Numbered from the stretch's first letter, positions 45,796-61,028 are shown. The stretch: DNA of 64,000 nucleotides from Helicostylum pulchrum (GCA_025677825.1 JAIXMO010000040.1:1-64000); one strand, 5' to 3'. The notes: a model not told the origin generated them from the sequence alone. Numbers and translations: made by a program.

Positions 45796-46978
45796 ATTTC
45801 ATTTGTTAATAAAATAATATCTTAATAATATCTTCCTTTAAAAAAGGAGTAGTATAAAAAACGGTATTTTTTTTTTATGATTCGCAGCTTTCTATAAAAT
45901 ACGTTGCAGACTAAAAAAAAAAATATCTAAAGTTTATTAATGAAAGGTTCCTGCATCAGCTCGAATAAATATGGTAACCGAAATCAGAAATAAGGGATAT
46001 AAGTGTGTCTATATACTATGGACTGGTGTATGGTGACAAATCCGCTCTTTTTATAAAATTAGTAAGTACTGTAACTACTAAAACGGCAAGTAGAAAAATT
46101 TATTGGCTTTGAACTATCAACGTAAGTAATATGGTCTACAGTGGTTGACACCAATTTTAATAGCGGAAAAACCACCAGGTGGGGTGATATTTTTATAGCC
46201 ATAATTGATAAACAGTCGGTAAACATATACTATAAACATGGGGTAGGTATGAAATTAGTAGCATACGGAGTAAAGTTACTCCAGTTTCAACGATGACACT
46301 ACAAGCTCTACCGAAACATTCGAACTATTCCTGCAAAGTATATTCAAAATATCGTTTTGCATTCGAAAATGGTTTTTTTTTAGAAAAAAAAACCATCGAG
46401 GCTTTTTCTTTCTCTACACATTTTTTCTTATAACTATACACGGTAAATGATACATGCACTTTAGCTGACGGTATTTTATATTTTGTACGTATATAAATAG
46501 TTAATAGATTGTATAGTTTTTCTTCTAAAAACTCAAGTACTAGAATAGAGGGCCAAAAATTCTCAGAGTTGTCATATTAAGCTGTAGTTACACGGATTTT
46601 TTTTTTCAAATAAAGCAGAAAAACAATGCCCTCTTTTTTAGCTTGCAAAAACACTTGCCCATCACTTGACTGTTTTAGCCAAGTGTAACCTACGATAGTA
46701 ACAACGTTCTTTTATATGACGTAGATCTAAAAAAAAAGACGTCCTCTTTTTCTCTGTAAACAATAGTCCAACATGTAATATCATTTGATCTCTCTAAATA
46801 AATAAGCGAGAGTGAAATAATAGACAAAGTGATGATGTCTGCTGGTGGATATCCCACTTCTTTTTGATCGGCGCCATAAAAAAAGGTCCAAAAACGCTGA
46901 AACAGAAACAAAAACCTTTCAAACAAAAAAAAACTCCCCTTTCCCCTTTTTTTTTTTACTCTATCTTTTTAAAAAAAA
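45796..46978. other. Intergenic region upstream of V-ATPase subunit B
   Basis: About 1.2 kb without a supported gene. It contains a small A/T palindrome near 46370-46395, and pyrimidine-rich DNA (CTCCCCTTTCCCC near 46935) directly before the VMA2 start, probably its promoter. A minus frame at 46690-46926 is not supported. Confidence 0.4.
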
Positions 46979-49000
<2,022 letters not shown>

Positions 49001-49178
49001 AAAAAAATATATACGCCTTTTTTTTGTTGATTCCCCCTTTTTTACCCTTCAAAAAAAAAAACTCTATTGTTTTGTTTTCAAAATAAATAAGCTTCATAAA
49101 AAAAAAATATATTACAAATCTATCCTTTTTTTATTAATTTTAAAATGTTGGTATGCTCTTTTTTTTCTTTTAAACTAT

Positions 49179-51185
49179 TTAAATTTCCCAAACAACTGCT
49201 GAAGGTTTTTCAATAGCCAATGCAGGTGCGTTCTTTCTCTTACGATCAATTTCTGTAGTAAAGAACTATACAAAAAACAAATTAGTTTCTCTTATTATTT
49301 ACATCATCATCATTAATTAACTTACAGTTGCATAAGTATGATCCAAGAAATCTTCAAGATTATACTTGGGCTTCAAGAACTGCTCACCAAAGATTTTAGC
49401 AAGTGTAGAAACATTAGCATAATAATGTTGACTTAAAGTTTGAACTTCCCAAAGAGAAGAGTCAATGGCTTTACATTCATAGGGATCCATGTTGTCCATA
49501 TCAAATGGATCATTGTGTTCCTCAACTGCCTTGTTAGTGTGAATCAAGGTCATACATGTAGGATGACGTTTCAACAAGTTGTAAATGAAAGGGATGATAA
49601 TAACGCAAGCAGCAGGAGGTGCAGTTAATGATAAGCGTGCCATACGTTTAATAAATGCTGCAATTAAAGCTGCTGGAAGATATCTATATATGTACATTAG
49701 TTTCTATAACAAAAAAACTTTTTTTAAAAAGACTTACGCAGATGATAAGAAAAGGTCTAATAATCGGAAGAAGCGAGATCTATATTTAACATGCATCAAG
49801 TTTCTATCCAATAAAGAATAAAGCTTTTTATAGAAATCAGGATAATCCCTACACAACAGAAAAAGTTAGCATCCCCCCTTTTTTATATACAAAAAGTAAC
49901 TTACAAATTATGCTCAGTGATCAAAGTGAATAAACCGTTCAAAGCTAATAAACTGACAGCACCACCAATATTATAAGACTCGGTCAAGAAATCCATCAAT
50001 AACTTGGGTTCATACATGTGAGGCAAAATACGCTTATGCAAAATTAACAAGATCTTTTTATACATTTCTTCAGTTAAAGGTAACTTTAACATGGTGACCC
50101 AGCAGTCAGAGAATCCACGTTGATGAATACCCAATTGAAGAAGAGGATGCTTTCTCTTTTTATATTTCTTTTGTTGTTGTTTACCGGTATTGTTATTTTG
50201 AGTTGTATCTTCTTCTTCGATATCTGAATCAGATAATAATCCTTCGTCGCCTAATAAATCATCTGTCTTGGACTTTTGAGGCTTTGTCTCGTACTTTCTA
50301 GGATTGACGGTCCAGAATTCATCAATTTCAGATGCTTCAGTGGGAAAAGTACGAATACTCTCTAAAATAGAAAACACGTTTTTTGCAACTGATCCAAGGT
50401 CTTCCAAGTCTGCTGTATCCTTGTTCTTCTTGTTCTTTTTCAACTCTTCGTTTTTCTCATATGCTTGTTCCATCAATGCACTAAAAAGGGGGATTATATT
50501 AGGCACACATCAAAAATTTATATATTCCTTTGTTAAAACTTACGCGGCATCCTTCATGAAATAATGTCTTAAATCATCATACACATTCAAATACTTTTCA
50601 ACGACCTCCTTTCTCAAATGCTCGTTAAAATTAGCGTTGAAAATAATAGCCTTGACGATCAATCCATAAATATCGTTTGCAAAATGATATGCTCCACTGT
50701 TATTCATTAAATTCTCGGATTCCGACTTGATATTGGCCATCAAAATGTTAAGAGCAGGCAATTGAAGACCTGGTTCTTCACTGGCCAACAAGGAGCGAAC
50801 GTAGGTAAGATAATCAACGTATTGTGTATGAAGCCACATTTGAACTTTAGCTTGAGCTGAAGAGCTATCTACATTCTTCAACTTTTTTAAATCTCCCTTC
50901 ATCAAAAAATTGGTGAATACTCGGTTTAAAGCATGAATGGCAGTATGTGCAATTTGTGCATTGTCACTCTTGGCGTATCGAAACAAATCTACAATGTTGT
51001 TGAGGTTGGACTTGTCACTTAACCCAGCTTCTAAACTTCTGATCTTTTGGCGTACATCTTTAAAGTTTTCGGCCTGCAGTTAAAAAAAAAAGAAGGATAA
51101 GTGTGTGGTCTTTTTTTTTGTCTTGAAGTGTTTTTTTTTTACTTACAGTAGAGTTAGCTCTCTTTCTTTTAGAAGATTGAACCAT
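49179..51185 (-). CDS. NOC4: Nucleolar complex protein Noc4 (CBF/Mak21 family)
   Basis: Works with Nop14 in early 40S ribosomal subunit assembly and export. Six exons: 51147-51185, 50544-51073, 49905-50480, 49738-49848, 49326-49683 and 49179-49265; 566 residues. The start is basic (MVQSSKRKRANST). Helical repeats follow, then an acidic, Lys-rich linker (LLGDEGLLSDSDIEEEDTTQ) and the conserved CBF/Mak21 domain: HPLLQLGIHQRGFSDCWVTM, YNIGGAVSLLALNGLFTLIT, YPDFYKKLYSLLDRNLMHVK, and LPAALIAAFIKRMARLSLTA. The C-terminus, EKPSAVVWEI, is typical of Noc4. Length matches the family. Confidence 0.95.
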
Positions 51186-52935
51186 TTTGATTTAATAAAA
51201 AATAAAAATAATAGATCTTCGAAAAAAAAAAATATGTTAGAAACTAAAATTTCGTCCAAGCCACTACGTCAAAAAAAAAAAAGACTTTCCACCCCTTAAA
51301 ACAGTAAAGAATAAACAGTCTAATTTATGCAAAATAAAAAAGGCACAGTTTTCAAACATTTGTTTCTGTGAAACTTTAACACACTCCTAAAAGCTTCTTT
51401 TACGGCATATAAACCATGAAGCCCTCCTTTTGATTGCCGAGAATATTCGTGCAGGGGCGCGGAAAAAAAAATATGCTTCTTTTGGGGGGAAGGTTTTAAA
51501 TAATGTGAATAAAGCTTTATAGATTATCTAATTTCACTACATGAAAAACCATCTGATATAAAAATAAGCATCGATCAAGAAAAAGAACACTTTCCCACTA
51601 GCTTATAAAAAACTACATATTTATATATTTATATTTATTGTCATTAACCTAATCAAGAAAGAGAGCGAAAGAGAGAGAGATAGTTAAATATAACCTGCGT
51701 ATGTTAAGCCGGGTATATTAACCGATGTATTGTACATAACATGTCTACAGAAATCTATTAGGATATTTGAATGACGAGATACAATATAGAAAAAACGTCC
51801 TTTTTTGTATATGATCACTAGGTAGAATATCTATCCTTCTATCTATCTCCTATACGTCCTTTTTTTTTCTTCTTTTTTTGAGTTACATACAGTTTAAACA
51901 GGAGAGAGAAAAAGCATGTAATATACATCAAATAAGTGTTACCGAATAATTAAGAAACACGGGTTTTGTTACAAAGACGAAAAACCGGACCGTTAAAAGA
52001 GACATAATAGATGATGATGATGCTCTCTATTTTTGAACTTTTTAAAAACCCATTTTTTTTCCTCGGATTTAAACTTGCAACAAAGGAATATTATGGCATG
52101 AATCCTTTTTCCCGTTTTTTTTTTAAAAAAGAATTGCTTCGCCATACTTGTCTTTTTATATGTAGCATTGAGTGACGATATAAAAAAGTTGTAATTGTAG
52201 CTATGTTTCTCGTTCTTTTTTCTTTCTCTCTTTCAATTGAATCATTAAAAAGGAGATGCATCTATGTAATACTCTTTTTTTGGGTTGTGTAATTTTCTCG
52301 GGTAGATGAACGGTGTAAAATGAAATAACTCTTTTTTCACTATTTTTTTTTATCATTCTTTTTTTTTATCATTCTTTTTGGTTAAGCAGCTTTATATAAA
52401 TCTATTTTCAAAAAAAAAAAAAAAAAAGAAAAAAAGTCATTAGATGCTTTTTCGTTTTTCCTACTTTTCTCTCCCAGTTACTTTTGAAAGGTTACCAATT
52501 TAATGTTTTATACGAAAAAAAAACAATATCCCCCGGGTGCATGACTTTATATATTTTATTTAGCATTAGAACAACAATGCAAAAGTTCATAAACACCCTC
52601 TGATTCACTGAATGACTGACGCTAACTTACATATCACATTTTTTAATAACTTATATAAAATCAATATACGGCTATTTGCCCGTTTTTAAATATGTGTTTT
52701 TTTTTCCTGATCTTTATTTATATGAGTATAAACTCTACATTGTCTTTCTCTCTTTCTTTTTTTTCTTTTTTTTTTCATTTTTTTTCCAAGCCTTTTATTT
52801 AAAGCCGTTCATTATTCCCGGTTAACTGAAGAAACTCCTTTCAATTAATCGTTATTAAATATCATTGTATTTTCACATACTCTTTTTTTTTTCTTTTTCT
52901 TAAATAATAATTTAAAACTTTAATAAATTTACCAA
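51186..52935. other. Long divergent intergenic region between NOC4 and the velvet gene
   Basis: 1.75 kb with no supported ORF on either strand. It holds many T-rich and A-rich runs, a TTTTTTTATCATTC repeat (two copies near 52345-52378), and a GA-rich stretch near 51658-51680. A region this long in front of a regulatory gene may carry extended control sequences or a long 5' UTR (inference). Confidence 0.45.
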
Positions 52936-54578
52936 ATGTCAAGAGGAAGTGTTTCACATAATTACGAATATATATCAACTTATTCAAACGTTATTCAACA
53001 AATAGTACCAGAGTAATATAATACACTCTCCCCCCAATAAAAAGCATACTTACCTTTTATTTAGTCGGTTCGTTCTTAAAATTCGCCAACAGCCTATTCA
53101 AACCAGACTGAGTACAACAAATGAAAGAGGTAATAAATACATATAATGGCGCATAATTTTCTTAAAAAAATAAATTTCTAGATCGAAGACCATTAGATCC
53201 TCCTCCTATTGTTCAAATTGAACTTGATCACTCTACTCCACAAGAGACGCAGTAAGTTTTTTTTTTTTTAAAAAAAAAAAGTTAAAAAAATCGAATTAAT
53301 AACTTTTATTTCAGAGATTTCTTGCAAAACCCATATCTCTTTATGTGTGTATCACTTATTCATCCAACAACACATGAAGAAATACTTAATCCAGCTCAAA
53401 ATACATTGTCAGGGCAATCATCATCCTCCATGTATAAATTAAAAGATATAAATAACCACGGTAATAATGACATAAAAAAAGTCATATTATACATGTAATT
53501 TTCTGACATATTTTATTTTAGATGGTGGATTCTTTGTGTTTGGAGACGTCTCTGTCAAATTAGAGGGCCAGTTTAGACTTAAATTTTCCATGTTTGAAAT
53601 TTCTAAATTAGGTGCAACCAATTTGAAATCAATTTATTCAAATGTATTTCAAGTATTTGCTTCCAAATCATTTCCTGGCATGCTAGAATCTACCTTTTTA
53701 TCTCGTTCATTCTCTGACCAAGGTGTTAGAATTCGAATCAGAAAGGAACATCGAGTTCAAATGTAATCAAGAAAACCCCAACCCCCTCTCTTCTTTAAAA
53801 TTCATGCCATCAAAAAGTATATTAACCACTTTTTTTGTTGTGTAGGACTGGTTCTCGTAAAAGAAAACTATCTTCACAAGGTGAACCATTAGAATTAGAA
53901 GATAGGTCTTCTTTCCTTCTAGATCGATCTCATCGGATCTACAATCAACAGTTCATTCAACCGCAACCATCTTTAGTTTATACCCAACAACGTCATTGGC
54001 CTCAAGAAAACCCCTATGATAACAGAAGGCACAGTACGATGGTATCTTCCAGCGAATTCAATGTACCTAATACTGGTATACATCATTTGTCTCATATAGA
54101 TCGCCGGCCCAGTATCCCTTTCTCACCTCCTCATCAATCCTATGATTCAAGTAGGATGGTAATGAATTCCAGTGAGTATAAACCCCACTATCCAATGAAC
54201 TTGCACCATCGCAACAACACCATTCCTTCGCCACCACCCCAAACACCTTTATTTAAACCAGAGCTTCGAAGGTTAAGTTTTGATGATACCTTGGCGTATC
54301 AAGCCAACCATTCGATAAGAAGACTGTCTGCTGACCCTCATTTTTATCATTACCGTCGTCGCAGGGACTCGGTTCGACAAGCCTCACCCGCAGCTAGACA
54401 ATCTGTGACTGAAGTCATTCATTTACCTCCTTTACGTTCAATTGTTTCTGAAAACACTATGTCTGTATTACCTAAGCATCATCATTATACGCAAGATGGA
54501 ATCGGCGAAGTAGATGCTGCAGTTGCTATGATGCAACTGGCTTCAAGACGCCAAGCTGAAGCTAAAGTTAATTATTAA
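52936..54578 (+). CDS. Velvet-domain transcriptional regulator
   Basis: Fungal regulator of development and secondary metabolism; the velvet domain is related to the Rel/NF-kB fold and binds DNA or other velvet proteins. Six exons: 52936-53012, 53065-53129, 53182-53251, 53315-53460, 53522-53762 and 53846-54578; 443 residues. Domain marks in order: [76 protein letters not shown] and IRIRKEHR. A long C-terminal tail follows, rich in His, Pro, Arg and Ser ([30 protein letters not shown]). It most resembles the VelB/VosA group, but I would not fix the subtype. Exon 1 ends at GA|GTAATA, chosen by phase. Confidence 0.92.
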
Positions 54579-55050
54579 TATCTATTTCTTCTTATTTTTA
54601 AAACGTATGGATGTACAGTTTCTTCTTTTTCTTCAGTTCCTTATATGGTTTTTTTCTTCCTTTTTTACATTTTATTTATTTAATTTTTTTTTTATACACA
54701 TATTTATGCAAATTCTTTCAGCTTCCCTCTCTCCTCCCCCTTTTTTTTTTGTACAGAACGAATCACCCTTTTTTTTTAATATAAACTGATAGTCTTTTAT
54801 TTAAACCCGATATCATTACCCGTTTTTACTATAGTTTTTTTTTTTGCTGCACATTGATAGTCTTTGACAAGTTAAATGTTTTAACAACGACCTTTTTCTT
54901 TTTTTTTTAAAAAAAAATTATGCAGAAAAAACTTTGACATTGTACCTTTATGCGTCTTTTCAAAATAACCCGTTTTTCTGTCTTAGAAACGTCATGTCTT
55001 TTTTTTTATTACTATTACAAAAAAAAAAAACGGCATCTTTAAAGGATAAA
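54579..55050. other. Convergent intergenic region
   Basis: 472 bp of T-rich DNA on the + strand between two 3' ends. Nothing coding. Several T8-T10 runs may serve 3' end formation of both genes. Confidence 0.45.
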
Positions 55051-55919
55051 CTAAATAAGATCAGATTGTCTATAAGCATCTGATATAATCGTAATAATAA
55101 TATTTAAAGGCGCTATAAATGTCGGTAAACTTTTTCGTAATTTAATACATTCTCTGGACAAGTCTCTTAAAATAGCAATATTCTTTGATATTAGCACAGG
55201 GTCCAAGTAAACTAGCAGTTCAAATATACGAGCAAACTATATAAAAATAGCGTTTAAATAACAGGATTGTAATTCATATGCGTAGCATAATTTTTTTTTT
55301 TACCTGGTCTTCTTTATTTTCGTACTTGTTTAACCATTCAATATGATACTTTAATATCCTTAATATAGTATGCTAATGCAGTAATTATTAACAAAAAAAA
55401 AACACGTCAAACATATAGATATTATTTACCTGAGATAAAGTTGGAATAATCGAAACTTTATCTTCTTTTGCATACAAGATCGAATAAGCTTCTTCAATCG
55501 ACGTAATTTCTTTATGTTGTTTTAAACTTTTAGCTTTTTGTTTACACTTTTGATACGATTTAAATGTTTCAATGTATCCTTTTCTCCAATTTTCGCTAGG
55601 ACGATTCTTTTCATCTTCATTATTATCGTTAAAAAATTGAAAGTGACTAGGTAACTGTACTTTTTTAAGTACTTGAGGATGCGGTGCAACCACTGTTTTA
55701 GCACATTTTTTGGCCTGTTGACTTTTTTTTTAAAAAAAAAAGTTAAAACACAAAAATAGACTTTTTTGTTGTTATTATTCATTACCGAACAACTAGTAAG
55801 TAATCTTCACCTGAAAGTGGAATCCCATTAACGAGATCAGGTTGTTGTTTACTAAGTGGAATCGCTCCTTTTGAGTTTTCTTCTTCTGTAACCACTTGAG
55901 AAAATAATCGTTTCGACAT
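55051..55919 (-). CDS. Gemin2-like protein (SMN complex / snRNP assembly)
   Basis: Scaffold that holds Sm proteins during assembly of spliceosomal snRNPs (animal Gemin2/SIP1, yeast Brr1). Four exons: 55786-55919, 55430-55721, 55304-55372 and 55051-55236; 226 residues. Conserved marks are PLSGEDYLLVVRQQAKKC with TVVAP just after (the family has DYLxxVRxEAxxxPxVV), the helical EAYSILYAKEDKVSIIPTLS, LKYHIEWLN, and a C-terminal LVYLDPVLISK with LRDLSRECIKLR. An in-frame ATG exists 84 bases upstream (56003), but it adds a basic, hydrophobic stretch unlike the family, so I start at 55919. It diverges from the hAT-derived gene with 228 bp between starts. Confidence 0.82.
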
Positions 55920-56147
55920 TTTCAAGTAAAAAAGGCAAAACAAAGGAGGGGAGAATAAATTTTCTCTCACTCTCACTCTCACTTTCAAGTGACGTTGTGT
56001 CATACGCTAATTTTTTGTTTTGATAAACAATCTCTTTTTTTTCTTTTGTCTCCTTCTTTTTTTTTTCCCATACATTTTTTTTTCTCTTTTTCTTTTACTT
56101 GTCAACACTCCCTCTCCCCCCTTTCACTTCCGTAAAAAAAATAATAT
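55920..56147. promoter_or_regulatory. Bidirectional promoter between Gemin2-like and hAT-derived genes
   Basis: 228 bp separating two divergent start codons. It contains a CTCTCACTCTCACTC repeat and several T runs, and must serve both genes unless they use 5' UTR introns. Confidence 0.5.
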
Positions 56148-59100
56148 ATGTCTAGAAAGATAAAGAAAAGGGTACCACGGGTTATTGTACACGACTCTGG
56201 TAGTTCTTCCGACGCAGACCCAGAACCAGTTACGGCAACCGAGCCATACCGTGTTTCCAGTATATACTTTGACTCGGACCCAGATAACATGTCTTTATCT
56301 AGCGAGCACGTCGAACCAGCGCAATCCACACCACCTCTGGAAAATACTACACGTAAAACCGACACTGACAACTATACCATATCACAACTTACTGATCCCA
56401 TCTCAAAATACTGTATCACAAAACAAGGTCGACTGTACTGCAATTTCAACCCTAGTGTAACCAACAACCGAGGCTGTCAAACCGATTTCGCCAATAACGA
56501 ACTCTCGAAATTCGTATCTCACCTCAACTCATTTCACGGTTGTAATATAGCTGAACGACCACACTATGACGATGATAAATCAGAAAGTTCCATTGATAAG
56601 TTCTATTCTCCTTTCAACGTAGCTGAAGATTACCCAAAACACGACTTGGCTTTAGCTGGTACCCTCACAACAGAGACTGATAATGAACTTTATAAAGATA
56701 ATACCAATGATGATCCCGATTTATATCTTGAAAGTGTTTTAAACTCGTTTTTAAATCTTGACGCAGAAGAAATTTCGAATGTAATTGAAAAAGAAACTTT
56801 TATGTCACAGCAACAGCAACAACAGGATAATATGCCGTGGCCAAATGACGCGATGAAAAGTACAACAGTGTCATTATCTCAACTGGAGTACATACAATCT
56901 ACTGCTTCGTCTCCTAATACCGCTTCTCCTTCCACGACTGCTTCTCCTCCTGCTACTACTGCGCAACCTGCTACTACTACCGTCGAACCTAAGAAATCGA
57001 ATTCTGAACCCAAAAAAATCCGAAAGCCTCTTATCTCGCGAGTCACACCAAAAGTCCTTCGAAGTGTAACACGCCAAAGCGAAGAAGAGCCCAAAAAACC
57101 AATTACTAATAAACGAAAGTCTGCAAGACAGGAACTCAAAGCGCAACCAAAACCCAAACGAAAATTACTAGCTTCTCCAAAAAAGAAAGCCACTGAAAAG
57201 CAAGTTACGTTTGGATCAGAGTCTTCTTCTTCTTCTTCTTTGTATAATACTACTTCGTCAGAAAGTACTCCCGAGTTATCAAAGAGACCATCTCGGTGTC
57301 GTATTATTAAGCCTTACCCTGCGGCGGCGTCAGTGGATAATCAACAAACACCGTTTGAGATGAATGGAGATCATCAGATTTATAAGTTTATGGGTCAATT
57401 TGATTCTACCAAGAAACAAGCAAATACTACACTTATCTCTGCCGATCCACAAGACGAAGCAGCAGTAGCAGAAAAAAGAGATGATACAGGACCAGGTACG
57501 GAATCGCGGCAAGTCATCCCGTCTATACCAACCGATGGACTCTGGCCGTTTGAATTCGGGTACGGATTCTTTATGAAGCAAAAGTACCACTGCAACGTCA
57601 CTCGATCTTCCGGATTTGACGGGTGTAAAAAGACTTTTGCCAACCGTTCGGTTTTTATTCAGCACTTGCACCACGCACATCACCTAGACGCATCCAACGC
57701 CATGAGCAGCCGAGAATCCGAAGAAGACAACCTGCAAGAAAAGATTATTGACATGCTGATTTCTGCCTGTTTGCCTTGCAGCTTTGTCAAAGATAAGAGG
57801 TTTTTAAATATGGTGAAGTCAATTCAAGAGACTTCCGCAGGCCAACAGATTATACCTACCTTGCAAGAGGCCGAAAAATTGATGCAACTAACCTTTGAAA
57901 AACGTCAAAATCAAATAAAAGCCTTGTTGCAAGAGCAAGACCATATTTCGTTTTCCGTGCACACATTCCATCCTCTACATCATGCGGACGATGTTATGGT
58001 TGTGATCACGGCCTTCTTTATTGACACGGACTGGAGGATCAAGGAGCTCGTGATCCAGTTCAAGACCTTGGCTAGTAACGATACTTTAAGTGTCGTGGTT
58101 GAATCTGTATTCATCGAAACCGTTCAGCAATTTGACATTGCGACCAAAATCTATTTGATCGTGTCTCCTGATTTCCCAACCTTGAACTCTCATGTGTGTA
58201 AAGTCGCGCCTGTCAAGTTCCAGATCTCTGCCGATATTTCAAAGCCGGTGGTGATGCCCTGCTTGGACCAGGTGATACAGCTTTGTAAAACGTGTTTGTG
58301 TCGAAACGTGGATACTTTATTTGAACCCCTCTACAAGATCATTAGCTTCAAGGCCAAGATATGCATTTACAGCTGGAAGGGCGACGAGTCAGTGAATATT
58401 TCAAAAATCGTTAATTTCAGTAAAAATACTTTTTCAAGTTCCTTGGATTTATTAAAGGAGTTTATGACGATTGCAGAAGAGTATAATGGTGTATGTTTTT
58501 TAAATACAAGGTATGCTTCGGATAGTATCGGTCGTGATGAAATAATGAAAATCGAAAGGCTTTTAAAAGCTACAACGACTTTGGATGAATCGTATGAGTG
58601 GTTAATTGAAGCAACGTAGGTATTAAAAAAAAAATTATTTTTTTATGTATTTATGTCAAACTGAACTTTTTATTATTATTATTGTAGAAATCAAAGATAC
58701 CCAGCAACAAATAAAACTCTATTGATATACATGGAAATTTTATACGCCTTGTACCAACTCGCACAATGCTACGGCTGTAAAGAAGAATCCGATATACTTT
58801 ACGAAAAGATTTATTCATCTGTACCATCCGAAACAGGCATGATTGAAAATATCAATAACGCGTACGCAGCGGTAGTCAAATATCGTATCCTGATGGAAGG
58901 CTCAGATGAAAACCCAGCTTGGCAAGCAGTGATTTCAGACCCTTACTCGTTCAGTATGTATAATGCGCGCAAACAATATTATGCGGAACCCAAGGAAATG
59001 ACCCCGTTTTTATTTTCGAGCGTTATCAATGATGCTCAACATACCATTTCGTCAATTGAGTTGCAAGCAATTGAATTAAAAAACTATATTTCTAATAGAG

Positions 59101-59638
59101 AGAAACTTGCTATATCTGCTCAACTTGAAGTAACCAATCCATTAGAAAAAAGGTATGCACATATATTTATTTATTTTCAAAAAGAATAGCAGTTAACAAA
59201 AAAAAAAGTATTAGCCTGGCGGACGACTCATTGTCAGACTTTAAAAATATGTTGCAAGCATTTGTTGGCTCTCCAGAATCTAATTTACAAATTGAACCAG
59301 GTAAAAAAAAATTATAAAATACCACAAGAAAAAAAAAAACTCAATACTCTATTATAGATAATAATAGTACCATGTTAACACATTTATTAAACCACACTCC
59401 AAACAACTTTGGTCTATTAAATTTCTGGAAGGAAGCACGTTCAAATGATTATCCACGTATTAGCGACTTAACCAAACAATGTTTCGCAGTACCCATCACC
59501 TCATTCGAATGTCTTCATATGGCTGAAGAAGCAGAAGATTACTATTCCGGTATAGCCTATCTGTTTCCCAAAGCAACCACAGAAGAAAACCAACGAAGAA
59601 CATTGTTTTACATGTGGCAAAAGTACATTGATTTTTAA
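56148..59638 (+). CDS. hAT-transposase-derived protein with BED-like zinc fingers
   Basis: Four exons: 56148-58615, 58688-59152, 59209-59300 and 59358-59638; 1101 residues, phases closed and no internal stop. Residues about 97-135 (CNFNPSVTNNRGC...HLNSFHGC) and 478-512 (YHCNVTRSSGFDGCKKTF...HLHHAHH) look like two BED/C2H2-type fingers. Between them is a basic Ser/Pro-rich linker. After them come hAT landmarks: LISACLPCSFVKDKRFLNMV (usual PF..V...F), FIDTDWRIKELVIQF, and at the C-terminus a hAT dimerisation region, LLNFWKEARSNDYPRISDL with VPITSFECLHMAEEAEDYY. The usual S-x-T-x-D-x-W catalytic block reads SFSVHTFHP, so the first Asp seems lost. No terminal inverted repeats are evident. Probably a domesticated transposase acting as a DNA-binding regulator. 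Confidence 0.78.
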
Positions 59639-59650
59639 TTATTTTTTTTA

Positions 59651-61028
59651 TTAAAAATCTTGATAATCTTCATCTTGTAAAATTTCCACCCTTCTATCTT
59701 CATCATCATCACTTGATTCTGGTTGCTTTATTACTGGTTTCACTTTACTTGATTTCTTTTTCTTTTTCTTTTCTTTTTTCTGTACTTGTTCCTCTTCTTC
59801 TTTTTTCGGCACTTGTTCTTCTTGTTCACTTAAAAATTGATCCAAGTCTCCTTTACCTTTATCGATTTCTAATTGAAGTTGATCCAGTGATGTAGTTACC
59901 GTATCCACATTATTATTACCTGTTTATTTTATTATTATTAGCAACACAGTAATAAATATATTTATATAAAAACGTCATATTTACCAGAGTATAAGGATGA
60001 AACTTCATTTTCTCTTTTCCTTTTATACTCTTCAAGTTCAGCATTGAAATTCGCTTCATAAAGTTCAACCTTCTTTTGCTTTTGTATCGTATCGTATTCT
60101 TCATACTGCTGCTTTAACCTCGATTCCTTTTCTCGTAACAATCCTCTCTTTATTTTCATTTCTTCCATTAGCTCTAATTCTTTTGTTTCTTTCCATAACT
60201 CAAATTCTCTTTTTTCATGGTCGACTGATATATCGTCAATTTGTTGTTCTAAATTACATAAAACCTTCATCAATTGCGCTACAAAAAAAGGGGGGGGGGG
60301 GAGGGGAATTAACATTGGTTCACTTCATTTTTTCTGGTTTTTTTATATATACCTGTAGAGTCTTGAATTTGGTTCAAGTTGGATTGCATATCTTTCATAT
60401 CCGTTGAAACATTTTCCATTTGATCACAAACTGTATAATGAGCCTGACCTGTCGATTGTAATTGTCGTAGTAATACATCCGCTGTCTATTTAACCATATG
60501 AGTTTAATTATCCTCCTCTTCTTTCAGTGAATACATATTACCTTTGCTTTTTGAAAATTATCTTGATTATTTTCGTGTATTGTGTTCCAACCTTGGTGAA
60601 TTTTTTCAATAACTTGTGTAGTTACTTTCAACTCTGTTATTGAAGATTGGGTCGGTGTTGTTGGTATCGAATCGCTTTTTTTTTAACAAAAAAACAAAGA
60701 GTTTAGTTGATTTGAATCTTTTAAAAACTAATTGTTGTAATATTTACGTAGAGTTTTGTCGGCTGAGAAATATAGAGTTCAAGTTTGAAAATTCACTTTT
60801 TAAAGCTTCTAACCTACACGTAATAAAGATTAACTTTTTTTTGAAAAAGCAAAAGATGAATAATACCTTTCAACACCTCGGTTCCATTCTGTATCGTTGA
60901 TCCTGAATATACGTTATAAACCTGCTTTTGAAAGAATAAACAGTATATATACCTTACCCAACTGACTCGCTAAGTGAGCGTATATTAAGAGACGTACTAG
61001 GGAATATACTTTTAAACTGTTGAAACAT
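59651..61028 (-). CDS. Dysbindin-like coiled-coil protein (BLOC-1 subunit)
   Basis: Seven exons: 60958-61028, 60867-60902, 60748-60813, 60542-60674, 60353-60485, 59985-60278 and 59651-59919; 333 residues with all phases closing. The start MFQQFKSIFPSTSLNIRSLS is followed by helices (EKIHQGWNTIHENNQDNF), then a long coiled coil with the dysbindin pattern: LEQQIDDISVDHEKREFELW, KKVELYEANFNAELEEYKRK. The C-terminus is DTVTTSLDQLQLEIDKGKGD, then Glu/Lys-rich. Animal dysbindin has the same order: helical start, coiled coil with KLKERQKFFEEAF-like block, acidic tail. BLOC-1 acts in endosome to lysosome-related organelle traffic. The assignment is from layout plus one good block. The gene converges on the hAT-derived gene with 12 bp between stops. 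Confidence 0.65.

Noticed and set aside
46690..46926. 78-codon minus frame upstream of VMA2
   Set aside because: Falls in the expected VMA2 promoter, Phe-rich, no support.
56102..57683. Minus frames across the hAT-derived gene (89-117 codons)
   Set aside because: Antisense of repetitive Ser/Thr/Pro codons; Arg/Ser- or Cys-rich translations without sense.
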